A DNA stretch of 64,000 nt from Ustulina deusta (lineage: Eukaryota; Ascomycota; Sordariomycetes; Xylariales; Xylariaceae): the NCBI GenBank assembly GCA_023159155.1, contig JAJNNX010000056.1, forward strand, positions 124,001 through 188,000, given 5' to 3'. The notes under the pieces are model-generated. The model ran no database searches. It worked only from the letters and a program-made list of their open reading frames with translations, and had not been told where the DNA came from. Shown piece after piece: positions 1 to 9,223 of this stretch; position 1 is the stretch's first letter, and every line of letters starts with the position of its first letter. The position numbers and the translations under genes are program-made.

Positions 1-1908
1 GAAATGCCACCCTCGTTCACAGTTGAATCTAGAGGAGTTTCTCCCGCAGACTCGCCGACTCTTGGCCCCGTAACTAATACCTCCGGCTTGAGTAGTATGG
101 TACGGCAACATCTGCGAGCTAACAGCAATGCCTCGTCGATATATGGAGGTATGCCTCCTACAGCAGGCCCTGAGTCCCGGTTTCCTGCCGACACCGCCAA
201 TTCAAAAGCTATGCAAGAGTACGGCACAGGTTCTAACCCCTGGCAGGGCGAGGACCATGGCCGTGATTGGAACCTGGACCTAGACGTCAACGAACCCCTC
301 GCAGATGCCGAGTCACTCATTTCAGAGTCTAGTAGGCCTTCTGAGTCCAAAATGGACCTAGCTTCGTCAAACAACGAAAACAAAGACGAATTCGCAAGCC
401 AGCTCGCTGATGGGGCTCGTCGGATACGCGAAAGATTAACCTCATACGTCGAGACCGATAGCCGTTCTTCATTCCCATATGGAATAGGAGAGCAGAGTGA
501 TGCAACTGATTTAGCACCTCTCCCACGTCCTAGTGGGCTTGGAGCCATCTTGCGTCCCAGGAGCAGCAAAGGTTCTCTAATTGATCGTGGCCGGGACCCT
601 TCTTCGGCAAAGGCATTCAGGATGATGGGTATTAGTCCCGGGGGATCAAGAACAGCCAGTCCAGGAAGTGAGTCGCAGAAGGGACAGCTTGACGCAGACG
701 GCGAGCTAGTACAAGACAGAGAGGAAAAGGAGGCAGCCCACAGCGGCGATGGCCAGCCTCCAGGGCTTCGTCAATTTCGGCAAGCAAGACGGGAACTCCA
801 ACGGCTCAAGGAGTTTGAATCGCAATCGCGACATTACCCAGCACCCCAAGGTCCTCCACCAGATATTCCGTCTCCACAGCGAAGAATCGCAAGGGAGCCT
901 GGGGTTTCCAGGACGAGAACACCCAGTCGAGATCACAAGCCACCCCCTGTTCATTACCAGCAACCTATACCGAGCGAGGAGTTGTGGAATGGCGACTCGT
1001 CTCCCAACAACCGAGTTCAATCCCGAAGCGACCGCCAACGTAGCGAGTCCGAATCCAGTTACGAAGCACGATCGAGCAATAGGGTAGCGCGCTCTGGAGA
1101 TAGATTAGCCAGTCGGGAAAATTCGCATCTCGGTTCTGCTGGATCTGTTCCTCACCCGGCAATGCGTGCAACTGGACTACCAGGGACTGATATTAAGCGC
1201 TCACATATTATGCCTCCACAGCCCCACCCCAATGCCTCATTAAGGATGAACCCAGCGAACTTGAACCCGAATGGCAAACTGCATGTCCCTCGCGCTTATG
1301 AGCCTGGCCAGCCTTCCCTCATATCGCCAGGGGCGTCGCCTCTATTTTCGCCAACTGCTAGTACCTTGTCGTCTCCTCGGCTACCAATTGCGCAAAACCT
1401 CAGTTACGACAATGCAGCTAGACCTATTTCCGGTTTCCAAGAAGTAGGGAGGCGGAATGTCAGATCGCAGGATATCTCTGAAGCTCCCGAAACAGAGGGT
1501 AACAGATTATATATGAATACCCGAGTTGCACCGCCTCTTCCCCCCATCAATCCCAGACGACGCCAGGACAGTACAAAGGTACGCTCAGTTCTAGAGTCAT
1601 TCGCTCGTCAAGACCAGAACAGCGTCGAGCGCGATACTAGGGCAGGCATGTCAAACCGCATAAGTGAATTTCCCAACGGCAGAGAACGCCGAGGTATTAC
1701 TACGAAAGTCAACGGAGATGAGCCTAGTGCTCATGTATGGCGGCCTCAGAGAGCGATGGCGGATGTTGCAGGCACGAATATGAATTACAACAAGCCGCCG
1801 CGGGGCAATAATCCCCCTATTAACATTGGACCACCTACATCAAGAATAGTTGTGACGCAGGGAAGAAATAACCCGAACAACACTGGGTTACCAGGCGGCA
1901 TGATTTGA
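1..1908 (+). CDS. 3' part of a large low-complexity protein of unknown function (5' truncated by window edge)
   Basis: The frame is open from base 1, so the gene begins outside the window; the Met at base 4 is only the first one visible. About 635 residues remain, ending at TGA 1906-1908. The protein is rich in Ser, Pro, Arg, Asn and Gly and looks largely disordered. There is a short charged, probably helical stretch around residues 130-150 (SQLADGARRIRERLTSYVE) and another near 255-275 rich in Arg, Gln and Glu. Many SP and SPR motifs suggest phosphorylation sites. I see no enzyme motif, membrane segment or C-terminal CAAX box (it ends GGMI). Long disordered proteins of this style are common among fungal polarity and cytoskeleton regulators, but I cannot assign one. 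That it is coding is well supported by the long open frame; the function is unknown. Confidence 0.8.
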   Translation, partial: EMPPSFTVESRGVSPADSPTLGPVTNTSGLSSMVRQHLRANSNASSIYGGMPPTAGPESRFPADTANSKAMQEYGTGSNPWQGEDHGRDWNLDLDVNEPLADAESLISESSRPSESKMDLASSNNENKDEFASQLADGARRIRERLTSYVETDSRSSFPYGIGEQSDATDLAPLPRPSGLGAILRPRSSKGSLIDRGRDPSSAKAFRMMGISPGGSRTASPGSESQKGQLDADGELVQDREEKEAAHSGDGQPPGLRQFRQARRELQRLKEFESQSRHYPAPQGPPPDIPSPQRRIAREPGVSRTRTPSRDHKPPPVHYQQPIPSEELWNGDSSPNNRVQSRSDRQRSESESSYEARSSNRVARSGDRLASRENSHLGSAGSVPHPAMRATGLPGTDIKRSHIMPPQPHPNASLRMNPANLNPNGKLHVPRAYEPGQPSLISPGASPLFSPTASTLSSPRLPIAQNLSYDNAARPISGFQEVGRRNVRSQDISEAPETEGNRLYMNTRVAPPLPPINPRRRQDSTKVRSVLESFARQDQNSVERDTRAGMSNRISEFPNGRERRGITTKVNGDEPSAHVWRPQRAMADVAGTNMNYNKPPRGNNPPINIGPPTSRIVVTQGRNNPNNTGLPGGMI

Positions 1909-2576
1909 TACTTAACTCTGCAAGGATGTCGCACTCCTTCAATCTATGCGACGCATTCATCAAATATTAAAACTACCTGTGCGAGATGATGCGGGACGAT
2001 GCGGGACGCTTCTTTTTTTTTTTTTTCTCATTTTAGCCACTAACCGGCTCGCTTCCCCCAAGGGTATAACTTCAATATCCTCTGTACATTGTCGTTGTTC
2101 GGCATGTCCATTTTTTTCTACTCTAATTCTATTTCAATTCATAATCAGGATGGTTTAGGAGTTGATTCAAAGGCAATACTCTTGGTTGGGTTGGCCAAAA
2201 TATGAATAGCACAAATGGAGCTGAGGTGTTTGTTTTGGGTTTCGGTTACTCGCGGCTCGCAATAACATATTCAATGTCAGTGTCCTTGAAAGACACGGGG
2301 GGCCATCGGCTGTCTCTGGAGTCAGTCAAATCTTGGTGGCCAAGCATATTCGAAAACCTAACGCACATTGTTACGGTTGAAGTGTACTTTCTATTTGTTA
2401 CACTACTGCAAATTAAAAAAATTCGTAATGACCTCCTAGTGTGTGACCTCAATACCTTTTGTTGCATCATGCTCTAACAGTCCGTTATGATAACCTTAGC
2501 TATGCCTCAGTACCTCCTGTTCCTTTGCAGCTTCCACCCTTGTATCTATATTAGATACTCGACGTTTTTAGAACTT
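1909..2576. other. Intergenic spacer, 3' ends of two converging genes
   Basis: This is AT-rich sequence with a T-run at about 2012-2026. It lies between the tail of the first gene and the 3' end of the GNAT gene on the other strand. I see no gene in it; short open frames here have no recognisable content. Confidence 0.6.
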
Positions 2577-3771
2577 TTAAATATCCCGTACCATGACTAT
2601 GTTACCCTCGCTCTCGCCACCCTCGACAACGCGGAAACCGACCTTCTCGTAGAACGCGACAACTTTGCTGTTCTCCCCGGCCACCCCAATGTGCTCGCCC
2701 TCCCCATAGTCCTGCTCGCTGCTCGCGACGCTCGCCACGAAGCGCTCGATCAGCTGCCGGCCCCAGCCCAGTCCTTGCCACGCCGGTAGCAGGTCTATGT
2801 GCATCGTCGCGCGCCAGCGCGTCACCACGGCCTCTCTGCCCTCTAGGAGCATCCAGTCGGCGCGGTAGGCGTTCTGCGCCAGCGCTCGAGGGTTGATTTG
2901 CGTTGCGGCGGCGGCGTGCTCGCCGCCCGCAGAGGTGGCGCTGCTGTCTGGAATAGCCTCGACCCACGGCTCCCGGCCGCCGAGTCCGGGGGCTTCGACG
3001 TCCCGCGACAGAATCGCCGTCACGTAGCGCTCGTAATCTGCTACGAAGGCGTGCACGTCCGGACAGCCGACTGCGAAGCCCGAGGTCAGCGGGGGGGTTT
3101 TTTTTAATTTTTAGTCTGGAGGGGAAGGTTGGGGGGGGGGGGGGATGTATGTGTCTTGTTCATTGCGTCTCGTTCTGATTCATCAGGCGGTGACGTGTTT
3201 GTCCTGTTCGGCTTCGTGAGACTTGTGTTTGCCAAGTGTGTGTCCGTCAAGCCGTGGCTTTTAGGTGGCATTTAGGTGGCACGTCTTGCGAAGTTACTCC
3301 TACCGTTTACCTACCCCCCCTTTACGTACGTATATACATATACGTACTAGTATCCGAACAGGAGCGAAAGGATTTCGAGACTCGACTTACTGCAATATCC
3401 CACGGCCGTCCCCGTCCCGTCGTCGAGCACATGGCAGGTGGGTGGGCTGAGGAATGTGTAGGGGTGTGTCCAGAGGTAGGGCGAGAGCTTGGCGGCTGCG
3501 GGGGAGGAGGCCAGAGTTGGCGGGAGGGTCGCGATACACTGGGTTGGACTGTTAATCTCCTTTATGTCTGTGTCGGTTTCTGCTTGTGTGTGTTGACGGA
3601 TCGGGAGAATAGACAACGGACATCACTGCCGAGGAAAATAGGACTGACAGGCCCGCCAGAATAGGGTATCTATCTATATTGCCAAGGGGTCGAATAAGGG
3701 GAACGTACAATGTGCGCACAAGCGTCGAAGTCGGAATCCTCGTAGAGTCGGATGAATGCCATCGTCGACAT
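2577..3771 (-). CDS. GNAT-family N-acetyltransferase, three exons
   Basis: Exons read on the minus strand are 3771-3709, 3538-3391 and 3070-2577, giving about 234 residues. The donors are GTACGT and GTAAGT, the acceptors CCCAG and CGCAG, and the phases (0, then 1) agree. The start MSTMAFIRLYEDSDF gives the usual GNAT opening beta strand; a second Met (MAF) lies at 3762. The acetyl-CoA loop is seen as QGLGWGRQL near residue 165, and the C-terminal GNAT strand and helix as NSKVVAFYEKVGF. Members of this superfamily move an acetyl group from acetyl-CoA to an amine, but the substrate cannot be read from sequence. The two introns (170 and 320 bp) are long for this window. The GC-rich third exon contrasts with AT-rich flanks. 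The family call is firm; the exact start is less so. Confidence 0.82.
3131..3144 (+). repeat. Poly-G homopolymer (14 G) in GNAT intron 2
   Basis: A run of 14 G lies on the plus strand, so a C-run in the transcribed strand sense, inside the second intron of the GNAT gene. Two shorter runs of G and T lie just before it, at about 3091-3105. It probably varies in length. Confidence 0.9.
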
Positions 3772-4860
3772 TATTTTTTTTGATACCCGGTTTCTTAAGT
3801 CTGGCAAGGTGTACCTGTAAGGTATTGAGGGGAAATCCTGTGCCCTATTTACAAAAGTGAGGTTAACATAGATAGTCCATCCAACCTTGGGACGAAATCT
3901 TGTGAGACCCGAAGCCTCCACTTTCCTCTTTTGGCTAATTGTCACGCCTATCGCTCTCCTTCGTTGGATGCTCTTGGCCGGCTTAATAGGGTCCCAGATC
4001 TTCGTCTTGTAGTAGTGGTGAGGGGGTTGGGCGCGTGGGGGGTTTTTTGCGAGTCTCATGATGGTTAGGTATATTGTGGTCTTGAAATTGCAAACTGCGA
4101 AAGGATGTTCGTTTGTCCTCACGATGGCATGGGTGAGAGTGTAAATGCTGTCGGATATATACACGGATAAACAAGCACTATTAATACGCAGCTGCGGGCC
4201 AATCTTTTGGCCTTTTGGTGTAGTGGTAAATCTGACAAATGCACCTCTTCCGCAGCGATATAGTCATGAACCTATCAGTCAGTCTTGTGTAGGGATCACG
4301 AAGGTTTCACGTTGCAATTATCACAGGCTCACAATGTATCTATCACTTCACTCCTGTAATACCAAAATTCACCATCTTGAATCACTACGCTGTCTTCTTA
4401 TTTCACTGAGCCATCGAAATGAATGACACTGACGTGAGTGTTGGAAACGTGGTATACCCAACGCAAATAGAATCACTTCTACCTAGCCCCTACCTACTAC
4501 CTACGGGAGTCTAGGTATATGTACTAGGTTTTATGCCCAATAATGATTATGCTGCAATATATCAGGGTTTAAGCTTATTTTTAACCTGCTTTAAAGTACA
4601 TATATTTTGAAGTGTTGGCTTGTCTACTTTTCACTATTTACCTGGTAGTTATAATGACTTAACAACGGTCGATTGGTCGTCAACACGCGAGCCTTGCCAA
4701 AATTATCATTGCCTCGCTTGCCAATTTCACCAATATCTAGTCCATGCTTAGCACCGTCGACTAGCTTTTGAACCCCTGGTTTTTAATGACTTTTACTTGA
4801 CGAATTTTAATACTCGGTAGGGGGTCCCGGCTAGCGCGCCTCAACCCCCCCACCCTCTAC
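3772..4860. other. Intergenic region upstream of the GNAT gene
   Basis: This is the likely promoter and 5' UTR side of the minus-strand GNAT gene, then AT-rich spacer. A short stretch at about 4218-4235 has the GTGTAGTGGTA look of a tRNA D-arm, but the rest of a tRNA is absent. A small TACCTACTACCTA tract lies at 4490-4503. I see no gene. Confidence 0.5.
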
Positions 4861-4862
4861 CC

Positions 4863-4870
4863 TATAAAAG
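4863..4870 (+). promoter_or_regulatory. TATA-box-like element before the hairpin island
   Basis: TATAAAAG sits at 4863-4870 in a short GC-rich setting, about 30 bp before the first hairpin (from 4895), which is where a Pol II start would be expected. It could be the promoter of a structured transcript or of a solo LTR. Only the motif and its spacing are seen; activity is inference. Confidence 0.4.
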
Positions 4871-4894
4871 GGGGCGTTCCGTTCGAAATACCTT

Positions 4895-5800
4895 GTGAGG
4901 AATCTCTTCCTCTTTACCTCACTTTCCCACTCGCAAGTGGTCGTGATTTGTGACGGTCGGCAAGGTCATTTTCCCACTCCTGGTGGTCGTGAAAACACCT
5001 TTCCTTAGCTCTCGTCTTGCGCTGCCGGGCATACGCCGAGCGCAAGAGGTCGCTTTGCGGCAACTCTTCGACCTACGCCCCCGGCGTAGGATGACCTCTC
5101 TCTCTTCCGCACCACCGGGCAAACGTGCTGGGTGCGGATTCGCTACGAACGCTGTTGGACGAACGAGCCCAGCGCACGACACAACTCCGGTTGCTTTCGA
5201 GGCCTCTCGGGCCTGGCGCAGGACCTCCGGGTCCTGATATGCGCGTATACCACGGTAAAATAACAATAACACGATTTATTAAATGGTTCAATGACCCAAC
5301 AGCTCTAGCCTCTCACGAACCACTGACCACTTCATAAGGGGTCGCAACGCGCAGGAGGGAAGAGATTCCTCTCTTCACTACTCTTTTCGCGGCCGTGCCT
5401 ACGACGGGCAGCGCGAACATTTTGGTTTAGGTCACGTGTGGTATTGGTTTTCCCCTCTGCAAACGGGCACGCAAAGTGAACGGGAGGTTTTCCCAATACC
5501 GCGTATTTCTAGTTATGTTCTTGGTTCGACTTCGAGGCTCCCGGCCGGCCGAACCAAGCGCGTACTCTAGAAGTACGGCAAATGCACACGCTCCTACCTG
5601 CCGCCACAGACCTAACCTGACACGGTATTCGGCCGTCCCGCGGCATGCCGGCGAGGTTAGGCCTATGGCCACAGGAAAAAATGAACAATATTTGGGCATA
5701 AGTTTGGGCGGCTTGAGGCCTCCCGGGTCCAAGCACAACGTGTACGAGTTAGGCCTAAGCGGCGTATGCCCCCAAATATAAACTGTTCTAGACCAACCTA
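4895..5800 (+). other. GC-rich hairpin-dense non-coding island
   Basis: Perfect inverted repeats follow each other through about 900 bp. Stem pairs are 4897-4902/4907-4912 (6 bp), 4927-4931/4936-4940 (5), 5015-5023/5039-5047 (9), 5072-5079/5083-5090 (8, loop 3), 5107-5113/5131-5137 (7), 5219-5225/5230-5236 (7), 5359-5365/5370-5376 (7), 5440-5447/5493-5500 (8), 5520-5528/5550-5558 (9), 5561-5566/5572-5577 (6), 5611-5618/5654-5661 (8) and 5688-5700/5765-5779 (13 with a 2-base bulge). A 14-bp inverted repeat also links 4897-4910 with 5358-5371. No frame exceeds about 140 codons and none resembles a known protein. A T-run lies at 5801-5807. It may be a structured RNA locus or the remains of a transposable element or solo LTR. 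The strand is assumed from the TATA box. Confidence 0.55.
4923..4992 (+). repeat. Imperfect direct repeat, two copies of about 23 bp
   Basis: The pattern TTTCCCACTC, a short variable centre, then GTGGTCGTGA occurs at 4923-4946 and again at 4970-4992. Each copy folds on itself (CCACT/AGTGG and CCAC/GTGG), and the centres differ. This suggests duplication of a small hairpin unit. Confidence 0.6.
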
Positions 5801-6280
5801 GTTTTTTTGACCCCTGCCGAGTGATTAAATTCCCAGTCAATTATAATTGTATGAACACAACGTGGTTTTGAGTTTACTTACTCCCTTGACGCCTGATGCT
5901 ACCGCTTCGAGCCCCCCCGGGCGGCTTCCCCTAAAATAACAAGAATAATAATAATACTTGTCATATATTTCCCAATGCTATCGATTTTGGTGACGATGCT
6001 GTTTGTTGTCGTTAGCTATGCCCGCATCGGTTTAGCGATGGGTAGTCATGATGCGCTGCACAGCCCACTGAAGAGGAATGCTCGGCATTTCAGCCGCACC
6101 TGAAGGATCTTGTGACCTCAGTAGCTTGTCGTTAAGTATCAACACGGGAGCCTAATTAATATCTTTCGAGATCTTGTTGACACATCGATCATCGGCATCG
6201 GTATCGACGTTGTTGTTGCGCGAAAGGGTTAGCAACACCCGGTCTTGCTTCGTATAAGTGTTTAGATATATCAGAACAAC

Positions 6281-8926
6281 ATGCTTCCTAGCACCGACTC
6301 TGCCTCGTGCAAGCCGACGCTCTGTACTCGCTGCCATGACCTCAGGTTGACGGCCGCGGACTTCTTCGTTGACGAAAGGGAGACTAAGGAGACCCGGAAC
6401 CCAGAAAATGTCTATGACCCAATCACCAAAGATACCCGGGCCTGGAAAGACGTGGAAGAAGCCAAAGATTGCCCTCTCTGTCAGATAATCAAATGCGCCG
6501 TGGAAAATTCGCGTGCCGGCTCGCTCTCATCCAACGCTCCTCATTCTTGTGAGCTCAAGTTAACGAGGCTGCACGGGTCTCAAAACGTCCGCCACATACA
6601 GAACGATGTACGCTGCCTCGAGGTATTGGCGAAGTACGACTGGAATACCTCGCGTGGGATCGAACTGCTGCCTGTTGAGTCTGACGAGTACCCCGGGTGT
6701 TTTCCTGGGCGCTTAATTGACCCGCAAGGGATCGATGTCGGGCGTGTTCGATCTTGGCTGGGCCAGTGCCAGAATTACCACGGAGATATCTGCCGTCATC
6801 TGAAGTCCCCTCAGTTTCAAAAGATTCGTCCTCACGTCCTCGTGTTTGACGTTAAGGAACAATGTCTTGTCCAGTTACCTGCAGATGGCCGGTACCTTGC
6901 TCTTAGTTACGTCTGGGGTAACATAGAATATCCGAAGACGTTAAAGGAGAACGTACAGTTATTCATGGTCCCCAAAGGGCTACTTCCGATCCGTAATCAG
7001 CTACCGAGAGTCATTCTTGATGCCGCTAGATTAACGGAGGAGTTGGGAGAGCGATATCTCTGGGTAGACGCGCTTTGCATTATCCAAGATGATGCTGCTT
7101 TCAAAGACCTGTTGATCAGCTCTATGCATACAATCTACGAGAATGCACTCCTTACTGTGTTTGCTGCCGCTGGTGCCGACTCTAATGCCGGCCTTCCTGG
7201 CCTGCGCCCAACACCGCGAGGGTGTTCTCAGCTTGTCGCCGAGGTTGCCGATGGACTGAAACTCGTTTTCCCAATTAGCTATGAGAACATAAAACAGTCA
7301 AAGTGGGCTTCGCGCGGCTGGACGTACCAGGAGTACTTCTTTGCTAGGAGGCGACTGATATTTGTCAACGGGCAGATTGTGTACAGGTGCTCCAAGATGC
7401 GTTGGAGAGAGGACACGGCCCAGGAGCACTTGGCGAGGGGTATAATTCACTTCCAGGTGGATAGGGCCGGGAGCCGCACAAACTGGGAGCCTCCGGATGT
7501 ACAATACTCGAATGCGCCGAGAGACAAATGGAGCCGGTATCACTTTAACACCTATGTGGAGACGTATCTGGATCGAGATTTGACGTTCGATGGCGATATT
7601 CTATCCGCCTTTGCTGGGATCACCAACGAAGCAGAACATAAACAATTGCCGATCTCCTGGGGTCTGACCGAGAAACATATCGGCATAGATCTACTTTGGC
7701 TTCCTTGCAAATGGCTCACCCGACGCCCCGGGTTTCCAAGCTGGTCCTGGGCTGGGTGGAAGGGGCCTGTGATATGCTATCAAGAACGTGCGGCTGGTCC
7801 AGAAATATGGCAGCATCGGAAGTCTTGGATCGACTGGTACATTTTCAGCCAAGACTCCAACAAGTTTCGGTTACTGTCAACGGGATACGCACCGCTGCGA
7901 GAAGCGGAAATCGCAGATATGGAAGATTCGGACCGTCGGTTCAATGAGCGGATGAAAGAGTTTGAAAGGGAGAGAGCGGGAGAAGAGAGTCCTGCTCGAG
8001 ACCAAGACAACGACTCAGGCAATACCCTGGATGCAGGTATATTCTCCTCTCTGCTTTGGACGCTTGGCCACAGTGAGCGCATGGTGGCACTCCCTGAGCG
8101 GGAACCTCATCCGCTGCATTGTACGCCAGCAATAGACGATCAGACACTCCTCTTCAGAACTTTGACGGCGTGCATATCGATCTCTTCGCTGAACCCGGAC
8201 GGGCATCCTTCACTCCCACCATTAGACGACCAGCTCGTCCTCCCTTCCGCACCCACGCTACATCTATATGCAGCTGACGGGATACACATTGGTTCTGCGT
8301 GGCCCCATACACAAGAGTTATTCGATAGGGTCTCATCATACGATAGAGACATTCTCGCCTACGACCCTTCGGCTAGTCGCCTTCAGATTGAAATCGCACT
8401 CCTTGCCGGACCACTCAAGGGTGACTGGCGAAGCCGGAGTGAAAGGGTAACCACCTACGAGTATATGCTTGAGCTGTTACATGCTGGCCTGGGCTTTGAC
8501 AGTGCCGCCGCTCGCTATGAACAAAAGATGCTGTACGAGAAGGAGATTGCTCGGATCTACGTGGACATGGTCAGCGAGCGCCAGACGGCGGAGGGCGGCG
8601 CAGCGGGTGTCGAAAATCGTCTGACGGTGGGGTTCTGGGAGGACTTGGAAGAGCGAGTGTCTCTAGAAAATCTGGAGAGCAAGTTCCCCGGCCACTGCGA
8701 GGAAACGGTGCGGCCGGTCATCGATCGCCTCACCTCTGTCGGAGCCGGTATGAGGGCCAAGGAGGGCCAAGAGTTCATCAAGCTGATGTTGATTGGGGAT
8801 CCCGGAGATGGCGTAACCGACGACGCTGGCGGGACTATCAAGGAAAGGACGGGCATGGGAGAGATCCGAAATGACGTTCTGGGATTGATTCAGGGGTTGG
8901 CGTTCCGGGACATCATGTTGAAATAA
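6281..8926 (+). CDS. HET-domain (heterokaryon incompatibility) protein
   Basis: This is a single-exon gene of 881 residues. The HET domain (PF06985) is clear: block 1 at about residue 205 (YLALSYVWG), block 2 at about 255-275 (LWVDALCIIQDD), and block 3 near 342 (ASRGWTYQEYFFARRRLIF). The N-terminus carries spaced Cys residues (CTRCHD, CPLCQ) that often precede HET domains. The C-terminal 400 residues have no recognised domain. HET domains trigger cell death after fusion of unlike individuals and are often part of innate-immunity-like systems; the partner is not visible here. The gene lies alone, next to the hairpin island, and converges on an oxidoreductase. The start is the first Met of the open frame; no introns are needed. 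Confidence 0.92.
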   Translation: MLPSTDSASCKPTLCTRCHDLRLTAADFFVDERETKETRNPENVYDPITKDTRAWKDVEEAKDCPLCQIIKCAVENSRAGSLSSNAPHSCELKLTRLHGSQNVRHIQNDVRCLEVLAKYDWNTSRGIELLPVESDEYPGCFPGRLIDPQGIDVGRVRSWLGQCQNYHGDICRHLKSPQFQKIRPHVLVFDVKEQCLVQLPADGRYLALSYVWGNIEYPKTLKENVQLFMVPKGLLPIRNQLPRVILDAARLTEELGERYLWVDALCIIQDDAAFKDLLISSMHTIYENALLTVFAAAGADSNAGLPGLRPTPRGCSQLVAEVADGLKLVFPISYENIKQSKWASRGWTYQEYFFARRRLIFVNGQIVYRCSKMRWREDTAQEHLARGIIHFQVDRAGSRTNWEPPDVQYSNAPRDKWSRYHFNTYVETYLDRDLTFDGDILSAFAGITNEAEHKQLPISWGLTEKHIGIDLLWLPCKWLTRRPGFPSWSWAGWKGPVICYQERAAGPEIWQHRKSWIDWYIFSQDSNKFRLLSTGYAPLREAEIADMEDSDRRFNERMKEFERERAGEESPARDQDNDSGNTLDAGIFSSLLWTLGHSERMVALPEREPHPLHCTPAIDDQTLLFRTLTACISISSLNPDGHPSLPPLDDQLVLPSAPTLHLYAADGIHIGSAWPHTQELFDRVSSYDRDILAYDPSASRLQIEIALLAGPLKGDWRSRSERVTTYEYMLELLHAGLGFDSAAARYEQKMLYEKEIARIYVDMVSERQTAEGGAAGVENRLTVGFWEDLEERVSLENLESKFPGHCEETVRPVIDRLTSVGAGMRAKEGQEFIKLMLIGDPGDGVTDDAGGTIKERTGMGEIRNDVLGLIQGLAFRDIMLK

Positions 8927-9223
8927 TGCGGCCCTTGCAGGTTAACTTGACGAGAAAGGGGGGAACTCCCGGCCATCATGACATCAAACCAAAAAAATAC
9001 AAGTGAACGATACATTAGTTTAAATGATGACCTGAGGTAGATTCATGTACGGGGTGAGAAAAGTAGTCATCGTCTCGATTTAATCTTGGGCTGGTTACGA
9101 ATGCAGGCTACCGCGGAGAACAAAACATTAAGTCTCCGTAAACTAACATGCGAATGAACTCGTCAACGTGGAAATGACGCCAACAGTAAAAACCAACCCC
9201 CGACAACGAGCGAGTAGTCTAGC

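Noticed and set aside
3236..3664. Plus-strand frame of 142 codons
   Set aside because: It lies antisense to GNAT exon 2 and its introns; splice signals and homology favour the minus strand.
4200..4280. tRNA-like D-arm motif GTGTAGTGGTA
   Set aside because: No anticodon arm, T-arm or acceptor stem can be paired around it.
5427..5840. Open frames of 75-137 codons on both strands of the island
   Set aside because: They result from low stop density in GC-rich sequence; none has family-like motifs, and overlapping frames on both strands are equally open.
4600..5870. Solo LTR with TGT..ACA ends around the hairpin island
   Set aside because: I could not find matching terminal repeats or a target-site duplication by eye; kept only as an alternative reading of the island.
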